Source: a virus | IMG/VR virus record: IMGVR_UViG_3300048014_000013 | Location: 1 to 31,780 of that record | DNA: 31,780 nt | Direction: 5' to 3' (one strand) | Shown: positions 1 to 6,966 of the stretch, in pieces | Numbering within the stretch: position 1 is the stretch's first letter | Layout of the letters: every line of letters starts with the position of its first letter | The notes under the pieces: generated by a model | What the model saw: only the letters and a program-made list of their open reading frames with translations | Told to the model about the DNA's origin: nothing | Database searches by the model: none | Program-made: the position numbers and the translations under genes

Positions 1-894
1 TAGAGGATTGGAGGCCAGCCCCGCCGCATACATAGCGCCCTGCGCGAAAACCATCCAATTGTTCAGAGCATAGTCCAAAACAGCTACAGCGTCTTCCCCT
101 ACAAATTTACCGAACGTTTTCAGTTGAGCAGCTTCTTTCGTTGTCAGAGGTTTCTGGAACTGCCCGGCAATCACCTTCATCTTGGCCTTCCACACAAAAG
201 GCAGTTGCGTAGGCGTAACCCCGGTACTGTGTTGCAAGCTACCCCCCGCCATTACTTCTGACAGCGTTTGCTTCACTATCTGCTTCTTCGGCAAACTTTT
301 CATGGCTTCTCCTGTTTTTCCCTCTTTACTTTTTCCCGCTTTACTTTTTCCCTCTGGCTTTTCGCTACTCGTCTTTACGATTTCCTCCACCACAACGTTT
401 GTGATGACCGCGAGCTTTAGCTCGCTGGTATTGTTCTTCTCAGGTTTCTTCTCAGGATTCTTCTCAGGTATAGGTTGAGACATTTTGAGGAGATGGATTT
501 GCCCTTTTTGTCCAGTTGGATGTTCCTGTAATGTCCAAGTGCAGTTCTCAAACTCAGACAAAACAACAACCAGTTTAGCGTAGTCAAGACGATACCATTT
601 CGTGCGGTCGTATGCACTTTTGTTATACCTGCCAGTAACTACAACGCCCTGTCTTTCTAGTTCTTTTAGAGCACGGTAGATCGTCTTCTGACCGAATCCC
701 CTAATCTGCCCTTCCCATTCTTTGGCAGTGTTATAACACCAAGCGTGACCCTCCCTTTGCTTGGGACTGCTGCTTGTCCAGAAGTGAATCTGCTGTATAA
801 GCATGGCCGCGCACATGCCAAAAGCTTCTATCAGAGTCACATTTACAACAATGTTGCGGGTTCCAACTACCAAAGCAGACGAACAGTTTTTCAT
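1..894 (-). CDS. Winged-helix phage replication protein (partial, 3' end beyond window)
   Basis: This open frame of 298 codons starts at ATG 894 behind GGAG and has no stop before the left edge. Residues about 30-105 follow the pattern of a widespread phage/plasmid replication-initiation winged helix: a HFW motif, then W-C-Y-N-T-A-x-E-W, then QKTIYRALKELERQGVV as the recognition region, and DRTKWYRLDY at its end. A lysine-, proline- and glutamate-rich linker with repeated PEKN/PEKK and GKSK units follows (about 140-200), then a second globular part. By family analogy it would bind the origin and recruit helicase. The start codon overlaps an in-frame continuation of the preceding gene (TAATG). 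Role inferred; fold fairly confident. Confidence 0.8.
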   Translation of the reverse strand, partial: MKNCSSALVVGTRNIVVNVTLIEAFGMCAAMLIQQIHFWTSSSPKQREGHAWCYNTAKEWEGQIRGFGQKTIYRALKELERQGVVVTGRYNKSAYDRTKWYRLDYAKLVVVLSEFENCTWTLQEHPTGQKGQIHLLKMSQPIPEKNPEKKPEKNNTSELKLAVITNVVVEEIVKTSSEKPEGKSKAGKSKEGKTGEAMKSLPKKQIVKQTLSEVMAGGSLQHSTGVTPTQLPFVWKAKMKVIAGQFQKPLTTKEAAQLKTFGKFVGEDAVAVLDYALNNWMVFAQGAMYAAGLASNPL

Positions 895-928
895 TAAGTC
901 TCCGTAGGCATATCTGTAACAGGGTAAA

Positions 929-952
929 GCCCCACCCCTGAAAGAGTGAGGC
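929..952 (-). other. Hairpin upstream of the replication gene
   Basis: GCCTCACTC pairs with GGGTGGGGC (with G-U pairs) around a 6-nt loop, followed on the minus strand by only TTTACCC. It lies between the 969-1748 gene and the replication gene. It may be a weak terminator or a leader structure; the U-tract is too short to call a terminator firmly. Confidence 0.4.
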
Positions 953-968
953 CGGTTCGAGCTATGTA

Positions 969-1748
969 CTAGTCTTCTTGCAGGGTTGCGGTTTCAGAGC
1001 GTCCCACAGACTTAGGCTTATTGCTTTTGAGTTTATCAGCCCCTGCCGAACCTGAAGATATTGGCCCTGCTTCGCCCATAGCGGCCACCGCCTTGGCGTA
1101 GGAACTTAATTTCTGCCACTCTTCAATGTTGGCCCTGAGATCATCCATAGGCAACTTTGCCGCCATATCTCGGGGTTCGATAACGTTGAGAGTGGGCATC
1201 GAGCGTAAGACATCTAACAACTTTAGAACGGCCACGAACGGCAGGATTATCCGGCTGTAGAAAAACTTGCCTTCTTCAGTACGGGAGAAATACTTAGCCC
1301 CAAGTTCTTTCAACTTAGCCTCGTCAAACCCAGCAACATTGATCTCCGGGTAAAACTTGACCTTGAATTCATTGTTGGTGAGACGCCGAATGCAGATCAT
1401 ACAGTCAGCGCTCAAAGCAATCACCAGATACGAACGCCAGGTGCTGAGGCCGTCGATAAGAGAACCCAACGTATACGTCTCGGACTTTATTCGCACAGCG
1501 GTAGGCAAGTCCGACTTCTCTACTAGAGGCCCATTAGGCTCGTCGTCAGCGGTATCGGTGTCGGTTACCCGGTGCGCGGGTTCTACACCGTTGTTCTTGA
1601 ACAGTTGTTTGATCGTTGCGACCATCATACCGCGCCGCATTCCGGTAAGCTCTGCACAATTATCCAGACCGATTTCGAGGCCCTGCTTTTGCAGGAACCT
1701 TTGCAGGGTCTGAGGGTCCAGACCGGTGGGAATTTTCAAAGCTGCCAT
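969..1748 (-). CDS. Unknown phage protein, 259 aa
   Basis: I do not recognise this protein. It starts at ATG 1748 behind GGAG (spacing 5) and ends with TAG. The N-terminal 50 residues look helical (PTGLDPQTLQRFLQKQ, then LTGMRRGMMVATIKQLF), a possible small helical domain. Residues about 60-75 are acidic and linker-like, the middle is mixed alpha/beta, and the last 30 residues are polar and low complexity. It follows two other unknown genes from promoter 2333-2362 and precedes the replication gene, which suggests a role in replication or recombination. That is context only. Confidence 0.7.
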   Translation of the reverse strand: MAALKIPTGLDPQTLQRFLQKQGLEIGLDNCAELTGMRRGMMVATIKQLFKNNGVEPAHRVTDTDTADDEPNGPLVEKSDLPTAVRIKSETYTLGSLIDGLSTWRSYLVIALSADCMICIRRLTNNEFKVKFYPEINVAGFDEAKLKELGAKYFSRTEEGKFFYSRIILPFVAVLKLLDVLRSMPTLNVIEPRDMAAKLPMDDLRANIEEWQKLSSYAKAVAAMGEAGPISSGSAGADKLKSNKPKSVGRSETATLQED

Positions 1749-1775
1749 CTCGACTCCATTCGATACAGGATTTTA

Positions 1776-2303
1776 CTACTCTTGCGTGTTCTTAGCGCCG
1801 GTGAGTACCGGAGCCTCAAAGGTCAGTACAGCGTCGTTGATCGGAGTCTTGAACTGGTCGCGGATAAAGCCGTTCAAGTCAAAGACCGAGAGCGTGAAGT
1901 TCTCATCGTTCAAGATACTGGCGATGTACTCTCCAAGCTTAGGCCAGACCTGAAATTTATCCCCGAGAGTTTGTCCTAGGTGCGGGCAACCGGCATTCTC
2001 AAACAACTTGATGGAAAGGATGTTGAACTTCAGGCCACTAACATTTTGGCCGTTGCGGGTATAGGAACCTTGCCCCCGCACCTGAAGCTTGTTCATCTTC
2101 TTGGCTGCAAGCTCTAGATAAGCGCCTTCTGCCAGAAGAACAAACCGACAGATCAGGAAGCCAATATCCGTATGGGGGTTTACTCCATAAGAGAAATTGA
2201 CGCCCAGAATGTCATTACCCCTGAAAGCGATCTCATGGTACTCCAGATCGCTGCCTTTGAAGGTAGGGATAATGTCGGGCAAGGAAAAAAGTTGCGTAGA
2301 CAT
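1776..2303 (-). CDS. Unknown early protein, possibly SSB-like, 175 aa
   Basis: The gene starts at ATG 2303 behind AAGGAG (spacing 7) and ends in tandem in-frame stops TAG TAA. Around residues 60-105 the pattern 'L-E-L-A-A-K-K-M-N-K-L-Q-V-R-G-Q-G-S-Y' followed by beta strands is reminiscent of the OB-fold core of single-strand DNA-binding proteins. There is no acidic tail of the usual SSB kind, and the resemblance is weak. It is the first gene after promoter 2333-2362. Single-strand binding is only a guess. Confidence 0.65.
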   Translation of the reverse strand: MSTQLFSLPDIIPTFKGSDLEYHEIAFRGNDILGVNFSYGVNPHTDIGFLICRFVLLAEGAYLELAAKKMNKLQVRGQGSYTRNGQNVSGLKFNILSIKLFENAGCPHLGQTLGDKFQVWPKLGEYIASILNDENFTLSVFDLNGFIRDQFKTPINDAVLTFEAPVLTGAKNTQE

Positions 2304-2332
2304 TTGCGTTCTCCTTTTGAGTGTGAGATTTG

Positions 2333-2362
2333 ATGATACCTTACAAGACTAGATTTCGTCAA
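2333..2362 (-). promoter_or_regulatory. Promoter P1 (TTGACG-18-TATCAT)
   Basis: On the minus strand TTGACG (2362-2357) is followed after 18 bp by TATCAT (2338-2333). It sits 30 bp upstream of the 1776-2303 gene. It shares CTTGACGAAA with the other early promoters in this window. Confidence 0.7.
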
Positions 2363-2382
2363 GACGGTAGAGTTTATTCGTC

Positions 2383-3087
2383 TTAGGCGCTGGTATCGTC
2401 TTGTTCGGTGTCGGATTCGTCTTTGGGTTCGTCAGCAACAGCCTCCGACGACGTACCTTCATTCTTGAACATCGTAGTCAGAGGGTCAGACGGAGTTGGT
2501 TCGCTGTCGTCCAGAGAAACGGGAAAGACGAGATCGAACTCGACAGAATTTTCTTCCGTAATGAAGAAGTCACCCATCTCGTCAATAAGTTCAGCAATAC
2601 CGCACTGCATTTCGATGCCATGTTGAGTGCAGTATGATGTGATCCATTCCGCGACCTTGTTCATGACGTTATGCTGCTGAAATAGCGACAAAAAGACGTA
2701 CTTGTTGGCTTGGCCCTTGAACAACTTGAGACCAACCTTATCCAGAACAACGCCGTCAATGCCCTTGTCTTCAAGCTGGAAAAGTTGCCGGAAGCGCGGA
2801 TTGAAGCCGGAAATGCCCTCGACTTTGACTTTGGTTGCCAGCGACGGAGAATTACAGATAGCCGCGAAGCGTATGTCAAGTTCTCCAACACCCTTGCCAC
2901 CGCTCGCATACTTGTCGAACTCGTAAGAGAGCGAGATAGCCATGACAAGCGCCTTGCCTTCTACATCTTTGGTACCTACTCCGAGGTACCAGCGGTTACT
3001 GCCCTTGAATCGAGGAAGAGTCTTTACCGGAGGAATGATTACCGCACTGGTATTGGTTACGAGATTGCCTGATTTCAATTGCTGCAT
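2383..3087 (-). CDS. Unknown early protein, 234 aa
   Basis: I do not recognise this protein. It starts at ATG 3087, seven bases after an AAGGAG that lies in the loop of a small hairpin, and ends TAA. Residues 20-190 look like a folded beta-rich domain with helices (RFKGSNRWYLGVGTKDVEGK near the start). The last 45 residues are strongly acidic and low complexity (DDSEPTPSDP ... DESDTEQDDTSA), a tail type often seen on phage single-strand binding or nucleic-acid-mimic proteins. It has its own promoter (3121-3149) and lies between the AAA+ ATPase and the SSB-like candidate. A role in DNA metabolism is inferred from position. Confidence 0.7.
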   Translation of the reverse strand: MQQLKSGNLVTNTSAVIIPPVKTLPRFKGSNRWYLGVGTKDVEGKALVMAISLSYEFDKYASGGKGVGELDIRFAAICNSPSLATKVKVEGISGFNPRFRQLFQLEDKGIDGVVLDKVGLKLFKGQANKYVFLSLFQQHNVMNKVAEWITSYCTQHGIEMQCGIAELIDEMGDFFITEENSVEFDLVFPVSLDDSEPTPSDPLTTMFKNEGTSSEAVADEPKDESDTEQDDTSA

Positions 3088-3090
3088 TTG

Positions 3091-3104
3091 CCTACTCCTT
3101 TAGG
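3091..3104 (-). promoter_or_regulatory. Ribosome site in a hairpin loop (CCTA-AAGGAG-TAGG)
   Basis: On the minus strand CCTA and TAGG form a 4-bp stem whose loop is exactly AAGGAG. The start codon of the 234-aa gene follows 7 bases after AAGGAG. Three other early leaders in the window have the same layout. Confidence 0.6.
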
Positions 3105-3120
3105 TAGTTGGTACCGTTTT

Positions 3121-3149
3121 AGGTTATAGCCTAATAACGCATTCGTCAA
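3121..3149 (-). promoter_or_regulatory. Promoter P2 (TTGACG with TATAAC or TAACCT)
   Basis: TTGACG at 3149-3144. The -10 is either TATAAC (spacing 15) or TAACCT (spacing 17); the latter fits the other promoters better. It lies about 35 bp upstream of the 234-aa gene. Confidence 0.6.
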
Positions 3150-3158
3150 GATAAATCG

Positions 3159-4331
3159 TCACACCCACTTGTTTTGTTTGATTGCTGAGAGAACAAGAGA
3201 AGTAACATCCGCCGCCGACAGTTGGTAGTCTTTATCAAACGGACTGAACATTGTGTGTATCTTCTTCCAGTGTTCAGCCGGTGGTTGTACTTTCATGATC
3301 GCCTTATAAAAATGAGCGGCAAACTCTTTAGCCTCATGGGTAGTTAGCTTGTTGATGAAAATAGTGGTATCAAACCTGCCGGGGCGATAGAACTCAGGCG
3401 GCATTGATTCCAGATGGTTAGACGTTCCTACCGTGAGAACCCGCGCCCGGTGCTCTTCAAGCCACCAGAGAAGCTGAGCCAACATTCTCTTTGTGGTTCC
3501 TTCCATATCCCCAGAAAACAACTTCTCGCACTCGTCCAACAAAAGTACGCAAGGTCCTTCTGCTTCTACTGACCGAAGGAAGTTAGTCATGTTTCGTTCG
3601 GACTCGCCTATCCATTTCGTAAGTAGACCTGATATATCGAGCCGAAACAGCGGCAAGTTCCACTCACGAGCTATCACCTTGGCGGCGAGACTCTTTCCAG
3701 TGCCGGGGAAACCATACAACATTACTCCCCGAGGACGAAACATTTGGGGAGTATTGGGTCCAAGAAAATAATCTCGGCTCTCAGTAACCCAATCTTTCAA
3801 GTCAGAAGGCATCATGTAGAAGTCATACTCTGTGCTTACCGGTTCCAAACCCAGAGTCGGACCCGCTATCAACTTACGGGTTTCGCCGATGCCCTTGCAA
3901 TCAATTGCACCGGTACGAGCCATCGTAAGCTGACAAATCTCACTGGCAGCTTTCAGGGTGAGGCCCTTCAAGCACTTGACGATGCCATCGACGTGGTTGG
4001 GCAAAGTGATACTTTCTACGTAATCTCGAATGAACTTGTCGGGGGTCGGAAGTATCCCGGCGTTGAAAATCAAACTGTCATGCTTATCCGGGGGATTCAA
4101 GACTACAAGGCAAGTACCGGCCTCCATCATCTTGTGATAGACAGCCGGTGTTGCGTCAGCAGGGTCTGATGTGAAGTAGATGAGAGAGCCGGGAAAAGCA
4201 CCACTTTTGTTGACGGGTATCTTCATCGGCTTTTTACTGGTCCAAAACTTGAGAACAGCTTCAAAGTTCAGGGCGTCGTCATAGTGTACGCCGATGATCG
4301 GGATTGAAGCGTTCACTGCATCAATAAACAT
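3159..4331 (-). CDS. Ycf46-like AAA+ ATPase, 390 aa
   Basis: This is a single AAA+ module. Walker A is GFPGTGKS (residues 207-214), Walker B is VLLLDE (262-267), sensor 1 is TSN (303-305), and the arginine-finger motif is YRPGRFD (315-321). GESERNM (242-248) is the usual element between the Walker motifs. The N-terminal 190 residues, with a 'LKGLTLKAA' helix near 121-129, resemble the N-terminal part of Ycf46-type ATPases. Such enzymes couple ATP hydrolysis to remodelling of protein or nucleic-acid complexes; the substrate is unknown. The gene has its own promoter (4381-4409) and a GGAGG 10 nt before ATG 4331. A 14-bp repeat lies inside it at 3896-3909, read as A-I-D-C. Confidence 0.9.
   Translation of the reverse strand: MFIDAVNASIPIIGVHYDDALNFEAVLKFWTSKKPMKIPVNKSGAFPGSLIYFTSDPADATPAVYHKMMEAGTCLVVLNPPDKHDSLIFNAGILPTPDKFIRDYVESITLPNHVDGIVKCLKGLTLKAASEICQLTMARTGAIDCKGIGETRKLIAGPTLGLEPVSTEYDFYMMPSDLKDWVTESRDYFLGPNTPQMFRPRGVMLYGFPGTGKSLAAKVIAREWNLPLFRLDISGLLTKWIGESERNMTNFLRSVEAEGPCVLLLDECEKLFSGDMEGTTKRMLAQLLWWLEEHRARVLTVGTSNHLESMPPEFYRPGRFDTTIFINKLTTHEAKEFAAHFYKAIMKVQPPAEHWKKIHTMFSPFDKDYQLSAADVTSLVLSAIKQNKWV
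3896..3909. repeat. 14-bp near-palindrome, copy 1
   Basis: TGCAATCAATTGCA on the plus strand: six-base arms TGCAAT/ATTGCA around CA. It lies inside the AAA+ ATPase gene, read on the minus strand as A-I-D-C. Confidence 0.85.
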
Positions 4332-4341
4332 TACTTGTCAT
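4321..4341 (-). CDS. Six-codon leader ORF overlapping the ATPase start
   Basis: ATG 4341 lies 8 nt after the loop-displayed AAGGAG (4355-4350) and encodes MTSNVY before TGA. It overlaps the start codon of the AAA+ gene in another frame. It could couple translation to the ATPase or be fortuitous. Confidence 0.3.
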   Translation of the reverse strand: MTSNVY

Positions 4342-4345
4342 CCTC

Positions 4346-4358
4346 CCCACTCCTTGGG
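4346..4358 (-). promoter_or_regulatory. Ribosome site in a hairpin loop (CCCA-AGGAG-TGGG)
   Basis: On the minus strand CCCA/TGGG form the stem and AGGAG the loop. A second inverted repeat, TCGGA-CATAT-TCCGA (4373-4359), lies directly upstream near the expected transcript start. A separate GGAGG (4346-4342) serves the ATPase ATG. Confidence 0.5.
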
Positions 4359-4380
4359 TCGGAATATGTCCGATATAAAG

Positions 4381-4409
4381 AGCGTATCACCCAGAAGATA
4401 ATTCGTCAA
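4381..4409 (-). promoter_or_regulatory. Promoter P3 (TTGACG-17-TACGCT)
   Basis: TTGACG at 4409-4404 and TACGCT at 4386-4381, spacing 17. The upstream block AAAAATAACTC is shared with P7 and nearly with P5. It drives the AAA+ ATPase and starts 16 bp past the terminator at 4425-4477. Confidence 0.75.
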
Positions 4410-4424
4410 GAGTTATTTTTGTGG

Positions 4425-4477
4425 AAAAGAAGGCCCCCAGACCTGCGGAGCAAAGTCTGAGGGCGATTACTTCTTTT
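4425..4477 (-). terminator. Strong composite terminator
   Basis: On the minus strand AAAAGAAG (4477-4470) pairs perfectly with CTTCTTTT (4432-4425). Inside it GCCCTCAGAC pairs with GTCTGGGGGC over 10 bp (one G-U), with TAATC bulged on one side. The U-rich arm CTTCTTTT gives intrinsic termination, and A/T symmetry would allow it in both directions. It ends the transcript from promoter P4 before the ATPase promoter P3. Confidence 0.8.
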
Positions 4478-4674
4478 GTGTGTTCGCTTTCGGGATCACT
4501 AGTCTTTGAAAACCTAGTGATTATTGGTCTGTGTACTGACTTCATACAGTGCGACCGTCTCCGGTCCTAGTTTCAGGATGGGATTTCTTCCAGAGGTACT
4601 ACTTATACTAAAAAAACTCAAAACAATTATAAGTTAGAAGGGGTGCCAGTCACGCCCTGATTGGCTGGCACTAA

Positions 4675-4731
4675 CTAGCGGAATACTAAGTCTGGCGCAA
4701 ATGCTCGCAACCACGTTGCCGGTGTTCGCAT
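4675..4731 (-). CDS. Small ORF of 18 codons in the candidate RNA
   Basis: ATG 4731 stands 8 nt after GGGAG and encodes an 18-residue basic peptide (MRTPATWLRAFAPDLVFR) ending TAG. It is the first ORF after promoter P4. The good ribosome site argues for translation; the small size leaves it uncertain. Confidence 0.35.
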   Translation of the reverse strand: MRTPATWLRAFAPDLVFR

Positions 4732-4761
4732 TTTTATAGCTCCCTTTCCTAAGATGTTTCG

Positions 4762-4790
4762 ATAGTATCACTCAGAAATCCATTCGTCAA
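4762..4790 (-). promoter_or_regulatory. Promoter P4 (TTGACG-17-TACTAT)
   Basis: TTGACG at 4790-4785 and TACTAT at 4767-4762, exactly 17 bp apart. A 14-bp repeat (4799-4812) lies just upstream of the -35. It overlaps the stop codon of RNase H and faces the gene-free region 4332-4786. Confidence 0.8.
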
Positions 4791-5311
4791 GCATTTTTTG
4801 CAATCAATTGCAAATGTTGTTCTGCTTCTTTGCGGGCAATGGTGGCGTGACGATCACACCAGATATTAGCGCCAGCCCTATCGCCGGAGCCTTTGCCTTG
4901 ATGGCCTTTGACGTGCTTCAGCCATAGCTGACCCCACGATTGATGGATGCGAAGCTGTGTGTTCTTAGCAAAGTCTCGTGCTGTTTTCGTGCCTTGATGG
5001 TTGGCAATCGGGCAATCCGTACCCTTGCTAACATAACCACCAAAACTCTTCATAAGGCCAAGAGCCTGAACTGAGTCACTCTGAGCTACGATGATTACTC
5101 CAGCTTGATGAGGTAAGGCGTCTAGAGACAAAACAATAGCCTCACACAGGGCTATACACTCGGCCTCTACGTTTGTAGCTACTGGCCAGTTTATAGGATG
5201 GTAGCCGTTGAACCACATGGTATTGTTGCGGGACCAGAAAGCATAACCAGCCGCGCCATCCCGCCATGAAGCATCAGAAAAAACTGTAATCAGGTTGGTA
5301 GTCTGACTCAA
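4787..5311 (-). CDS. rnhA: Ribonuclease H, 174 aa
   Basis: RNase HI fold, cleaving the RNA strand of RNA-DNA hybrids, for example primers. The catalytic set is visible: D13 in FSDAS, E51 in TNVEAECIAL, D79 in AQSDSVQAL and D153 in NIWCDRHA, with H137 in VKGHQGKGSGD. Length is close to the usual 150-160 aa plus a short tail. The start is TTG 5311 with AAGGAC six bases upstream; the nearby ATG opens only a two-codon frame. It overlaps the stop of the 59-aa gene. Its C-terminal codons (QLIA) are written by a 14-bp repeat and its stop lies inside promoter P4. Confidence 0.9.
   Translation of the reverse strand: MSQTTNLITVFSDASWRDGAAGYAFWSRNNTMWFNGYHPINWPVATNVEAECIALCEAIVLSLDALPHQAGVIIVAQSDSVQALGLMKSFGGYVSKGTDCPIANHQGTKTARDFAKNTQLRIHQSWGQLWLKHVKGHQGKGSGDRAGANIWCDRHATIARKEAEQHLQLIAKNA
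4799..4812. repeat. 14-bp near-palindrome, copy 2
   Basis: TGCAATCAATTGCA, perfect arms. It lies in the last codons of RNase H (Q-L-I-A) and 8 bp upstream of the -35 of promoter P4. Confidence 0.85.
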
Positions 5312-5487
5312 TTCATAGTCCTTTTGTCTGTATCGTAAACCATGAAAGACGAGGGACTAAGACTCATCTCCGCAAACATATCTCGAATTACCGCCAGATC
5401 GAGCAACTTCATCTCCGGCTCAGGTACTCCGGGTAGTCCCTCGAACTCACGCTCGATAATAACCATGGCTTGGTAGCGTATTCTCAT
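5308..5487 (-). CDS. Unknown small protein, 59 aa
   Basis: ATG 5487 to TGA 5308; begins MRIRYQAMVIIEREFEGLPG, followed by EPEMKLLDLAVIRDMFAEM. It is not recognised. It looks like a compact acidic alpha/beta protein. AAGGCGG lies just upstream. Its ATG overlaps by four bases (ATGA) the stop of the frame that continues past the amber codon of the upstream gene, and its own TGA overlaps the RNase H TTG. This tight packing argues that it is a real gene. Confidence 0.7.
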   Translation of the reverse strand: MRIRYQAMVIIEREFEGLPGVPEPEMKLLDLAVIRDMFAEMSLSPSSFMVYDTDKRTMN

Positions 5488-5624
5488 CTCACCGCCTTGA
5501 AAATCTTGTGTGCGAAGGGTCTCATAGGAGCGCCTTCTGGGCCTTTGTTATAGGCTTCGATGAAGATCATCTTATAGACCCCATCTTTGTAGGGTTGCCG
5601 CCGCCAGTGGCCGGAGACGATCCA
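5484..5624 (-). pseudogene. In-frame C-terminal continuation after an amber codon (46 aa)
   Basis: Directly after TAG (5627-5625) the same frame stays open for 46 residues, starting WIVSGHWRRQPYKDG and including NKGPEGAPMRP. From memory, a 'VxGHWRxQ-P/WY ... GPE-x-APL' tail closes a widespread family of phage and plasmid proteins. TGT-TAG-TGG is one transition away from Cys-Gln-Trp. The piece ends in an ATGA overlap with the next gene, as a true gene end would. It has no good start of its own (an internal ATG at 5570 lacks a clear ribosome site). It is either readthrough sequence or the tail of a split gene. Confidence 0.6.
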
Positions 5625-6398
5625 CTAACACTGGTACTCTCGGTGTCCGCCCTGAGAAGCCCGTTCCCGTTCGTCTTCCAGTTTACGTAAGGCTATCACA
5701 CGGTAGCTGGGGACAACAGGCTTCTTTTTCTGAGCTTGCATCTTGTGAAGCCACTTAGCAGTCGGAACTGTTTTTATACAAGTCATCTTCTGCGCCATCA
5801 TGTGCATAGCTGCGTAAATCCAGCGCATCTCATGTAGCCGGTCGGTATCGCGCTCGTTTTTATAAGAGCCTACTCCTGCGACAATGAATGCCTTGTGCTC
5901 AAATTCGCGTATACGATCAATAAGGCGAGCGCCTTGCTTGAGAGTGAAGTAAGACCATGCCCCAAACCCGAGTGCTTTAGGATTGTAATTTTTGAAATCC
6001 TGAAAGCACAGAAAGTACACAGTCTCTGGGTCAACTTTTACCCACCCTATAGCTCGCACAAGAGTGTCAATCTTCTCAGCTTCTAGTCTAGGCTTTATAG
6101 CGTCAGGCATCGGCACAATAAAGGATTTCTCGCACCATAGCCAGCCATACTCGGACTGCATCCAAGAGCACTCGAATTCTAGTTCATCGGGTACCGACGA
6201 CCGAGCCGCGTCTACTAGATCACCGAAACTTGCGTTCATGAAGTAGGTTGGGGCGTTGATGGTGTCTGCAAGTATGCCGATGTAGTTGGGTAGAACCTTT
6301 TTGAAACTAGGTTCTCTCCAGAAATCGTTAGCCCCGGCTTTGGCCCACGCCAGCCACTCAGCGCGTACTTTCAAGGCGGTTTTGTGTGATACTTCCAT
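5625..6398 (-). CDS. Phage protein of unknown function, ended by amber codon
   Basis: 257 aa from ATG 6398, which overlaps the TGA of the preceding gene (TGATG). No function is recognised. The sequence is mixed alpha/beta and rich in aromatics (WLAWAKAGANDFW; WMQSEYGWLWCEKSF), with a basic, helical C-terminal part (KMQAQKKKPVVPSYRVIALRK is the last ordered segment). It stops at TAG 5625 just before a conserved-looking tail, so the annotated product may be a truncated form. Full-length product with readthrough would be 304 residues. Confidence 0.75.
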   Translation of the reverse strand: MEVSHKTALKVRAEWLAWAKAGANDFWREPSFKKVLPNYIGILADTINAPTYFMNASFGDLVDAARSSVPDELEFECSWMQSEYGWLWCEKSFIVPMPDAIKPRLEAEKIDTLVRAIGWVKVDPETVYFLCFQDFKNYNPKALGFGAWSYFTLKQGARLIDRIREFEHKAFIVAGVGSYKNERDTDRLHEMRWIYAAMHMMAQKMTCIKTVPTAKWLHKMQAQKKKPVVPSYRVIALRKLEDERERASQGGHREYQC

Positions 6399-6673
6399 CA
6401 CTCACCCCACGTCGTCTTGCTTTGGATTAGGGAGCCTGTTACGCCCGCGCCCATGCGTTTCTGAGCGCCGTTGAATTTCGCGGCCTCATAATGGTTGGTC
6501 GTAAATTCAAGCTCTACCAAGCTGCTGTTTTTGCTGGAGTGAGCTACCTTAGCAACGTAGATCGGGATGTCCTGTTCCGAGCACGATACGCAATCGTTGA
6601 CGTTACCCGGCTTGTTGAATCCTAGAATAAAGAGTTCGCCGCATTTGCGGCACTTACGCTGGGGTATCGGCAT
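6398..6673 (-). CDS. Small zinc-ribbon protein, 91 aa
   Basis: ATG 6673 overlaps the previous stop (TAATG). Two cysteine pairs form a zinc-ribbon: CRKC at residues 8-11 and CVSC at 28-31. The rest is polar. It could bind nucleic acid or another protein; no enzyme motif is visible. It sits in the unit driven by promoter P5. Confidence 0.7.
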   Translation of the reverse strand: MPIPQRKCRKCGELFILGFNKPGNVNDCVSCSEQDIPIYVAKVAHSSKNSSLVELEFTTNHYEAAKFNGAQKRMGAGVTGSLIQSKTTWGE

Positions 6674-6963
6674 TATGCCCTCCGTTTGCTGAGAATCCTG
6701 TCATCGATAGATGCAGTTTGGTTGACGGGGTACTGGCGAGCTACCTTCGGATAAGTTTTGGATTTGAGATTGAACATTTCAGCGCGAAGCGGCATTAAGA
6801 GTTCGTCCGCGAAAGGCCGAAGAGCGCAATGCAACTTGGCGATTTCAGCTTCAGCACGGGCAATTCTTACCTGCAAGCCAGCGGCGTTAGAAAACGCCCA
6901 GCCGTTGATAGCAACCCTGATTGGTTGGAAGATAACCTGTTTTTGACGTTCGGTAAGGTGCAT
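6673..6963 (-). CDS. Unknown protein, 96 aa
   Basis: I start this at ATG 6963 (MHLTERQKQVIFQP), because it lies 7 nt after AAGGAG, whereas the longer frame from 7017 would run through the promoter P5 core. It is a helical, basic protein with a long amphipathic segment (VRIARAEAEIAKLHCALRP). Not recognised; a small DNA-binding or regulatory role is possible. First gene of the P5 unit; its TAA overlaps the next ATG. Confidence 0.7.
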   Translation of the reverse strand: MHLTERQKQVIFQPIRVAINGWAFSNAAGLQVRIARAEAEIAKLHCALRPFADELLMPLRAEMFNLKSKTYPKVARQYPVNQTASIDDRILSKRRA

Positions 6964-6966
6964 TTG

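Larger units (their letters stand above)
4425..4755 (-). ncRNA. Candidate structured RNA of about 330 nt (no long ORF)
   Basis: Bounded by promoter P4 (4762-4790) and the composite terminator. On the minus strand it carries several independent hairpins: a 7-bp stem GTGCCAG/CTGGCAC (4643-4671), GACCG-GAGA-CGGTC with a GNRA-type loop (4553-4566), and an 8-bp stem ATCACTAG/CTAGTGAT (4495-4521), then the terminator. Its only credible ORF is 18 codons near the 5' end. I recognise no known RNA family and no tRNA. Function unknown; a structured RNA, sRNA or peptide-plus-leader are all possible. Confidence 0.5.

Noticed and set aside
417-617. Minus-strand 66-aa ORF inside the replication gene
   Set aside because: Out-of-frame with the long open frame from 894 to the window edge, which has the clear winged-helix sequence.
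894-971. Readthrough of TAG at 969 into 24 further codons that end at the replication gene start
   Set aside because: The stretch forms a hairpin and has no recognisable protein character; the in-frame end is likely chance.
4425-4755. tRNA or tmRNA in the gene-free interval
   Set aside because: No T-arm GTTCRA motif, acceptor pairing or CCA end could be found.
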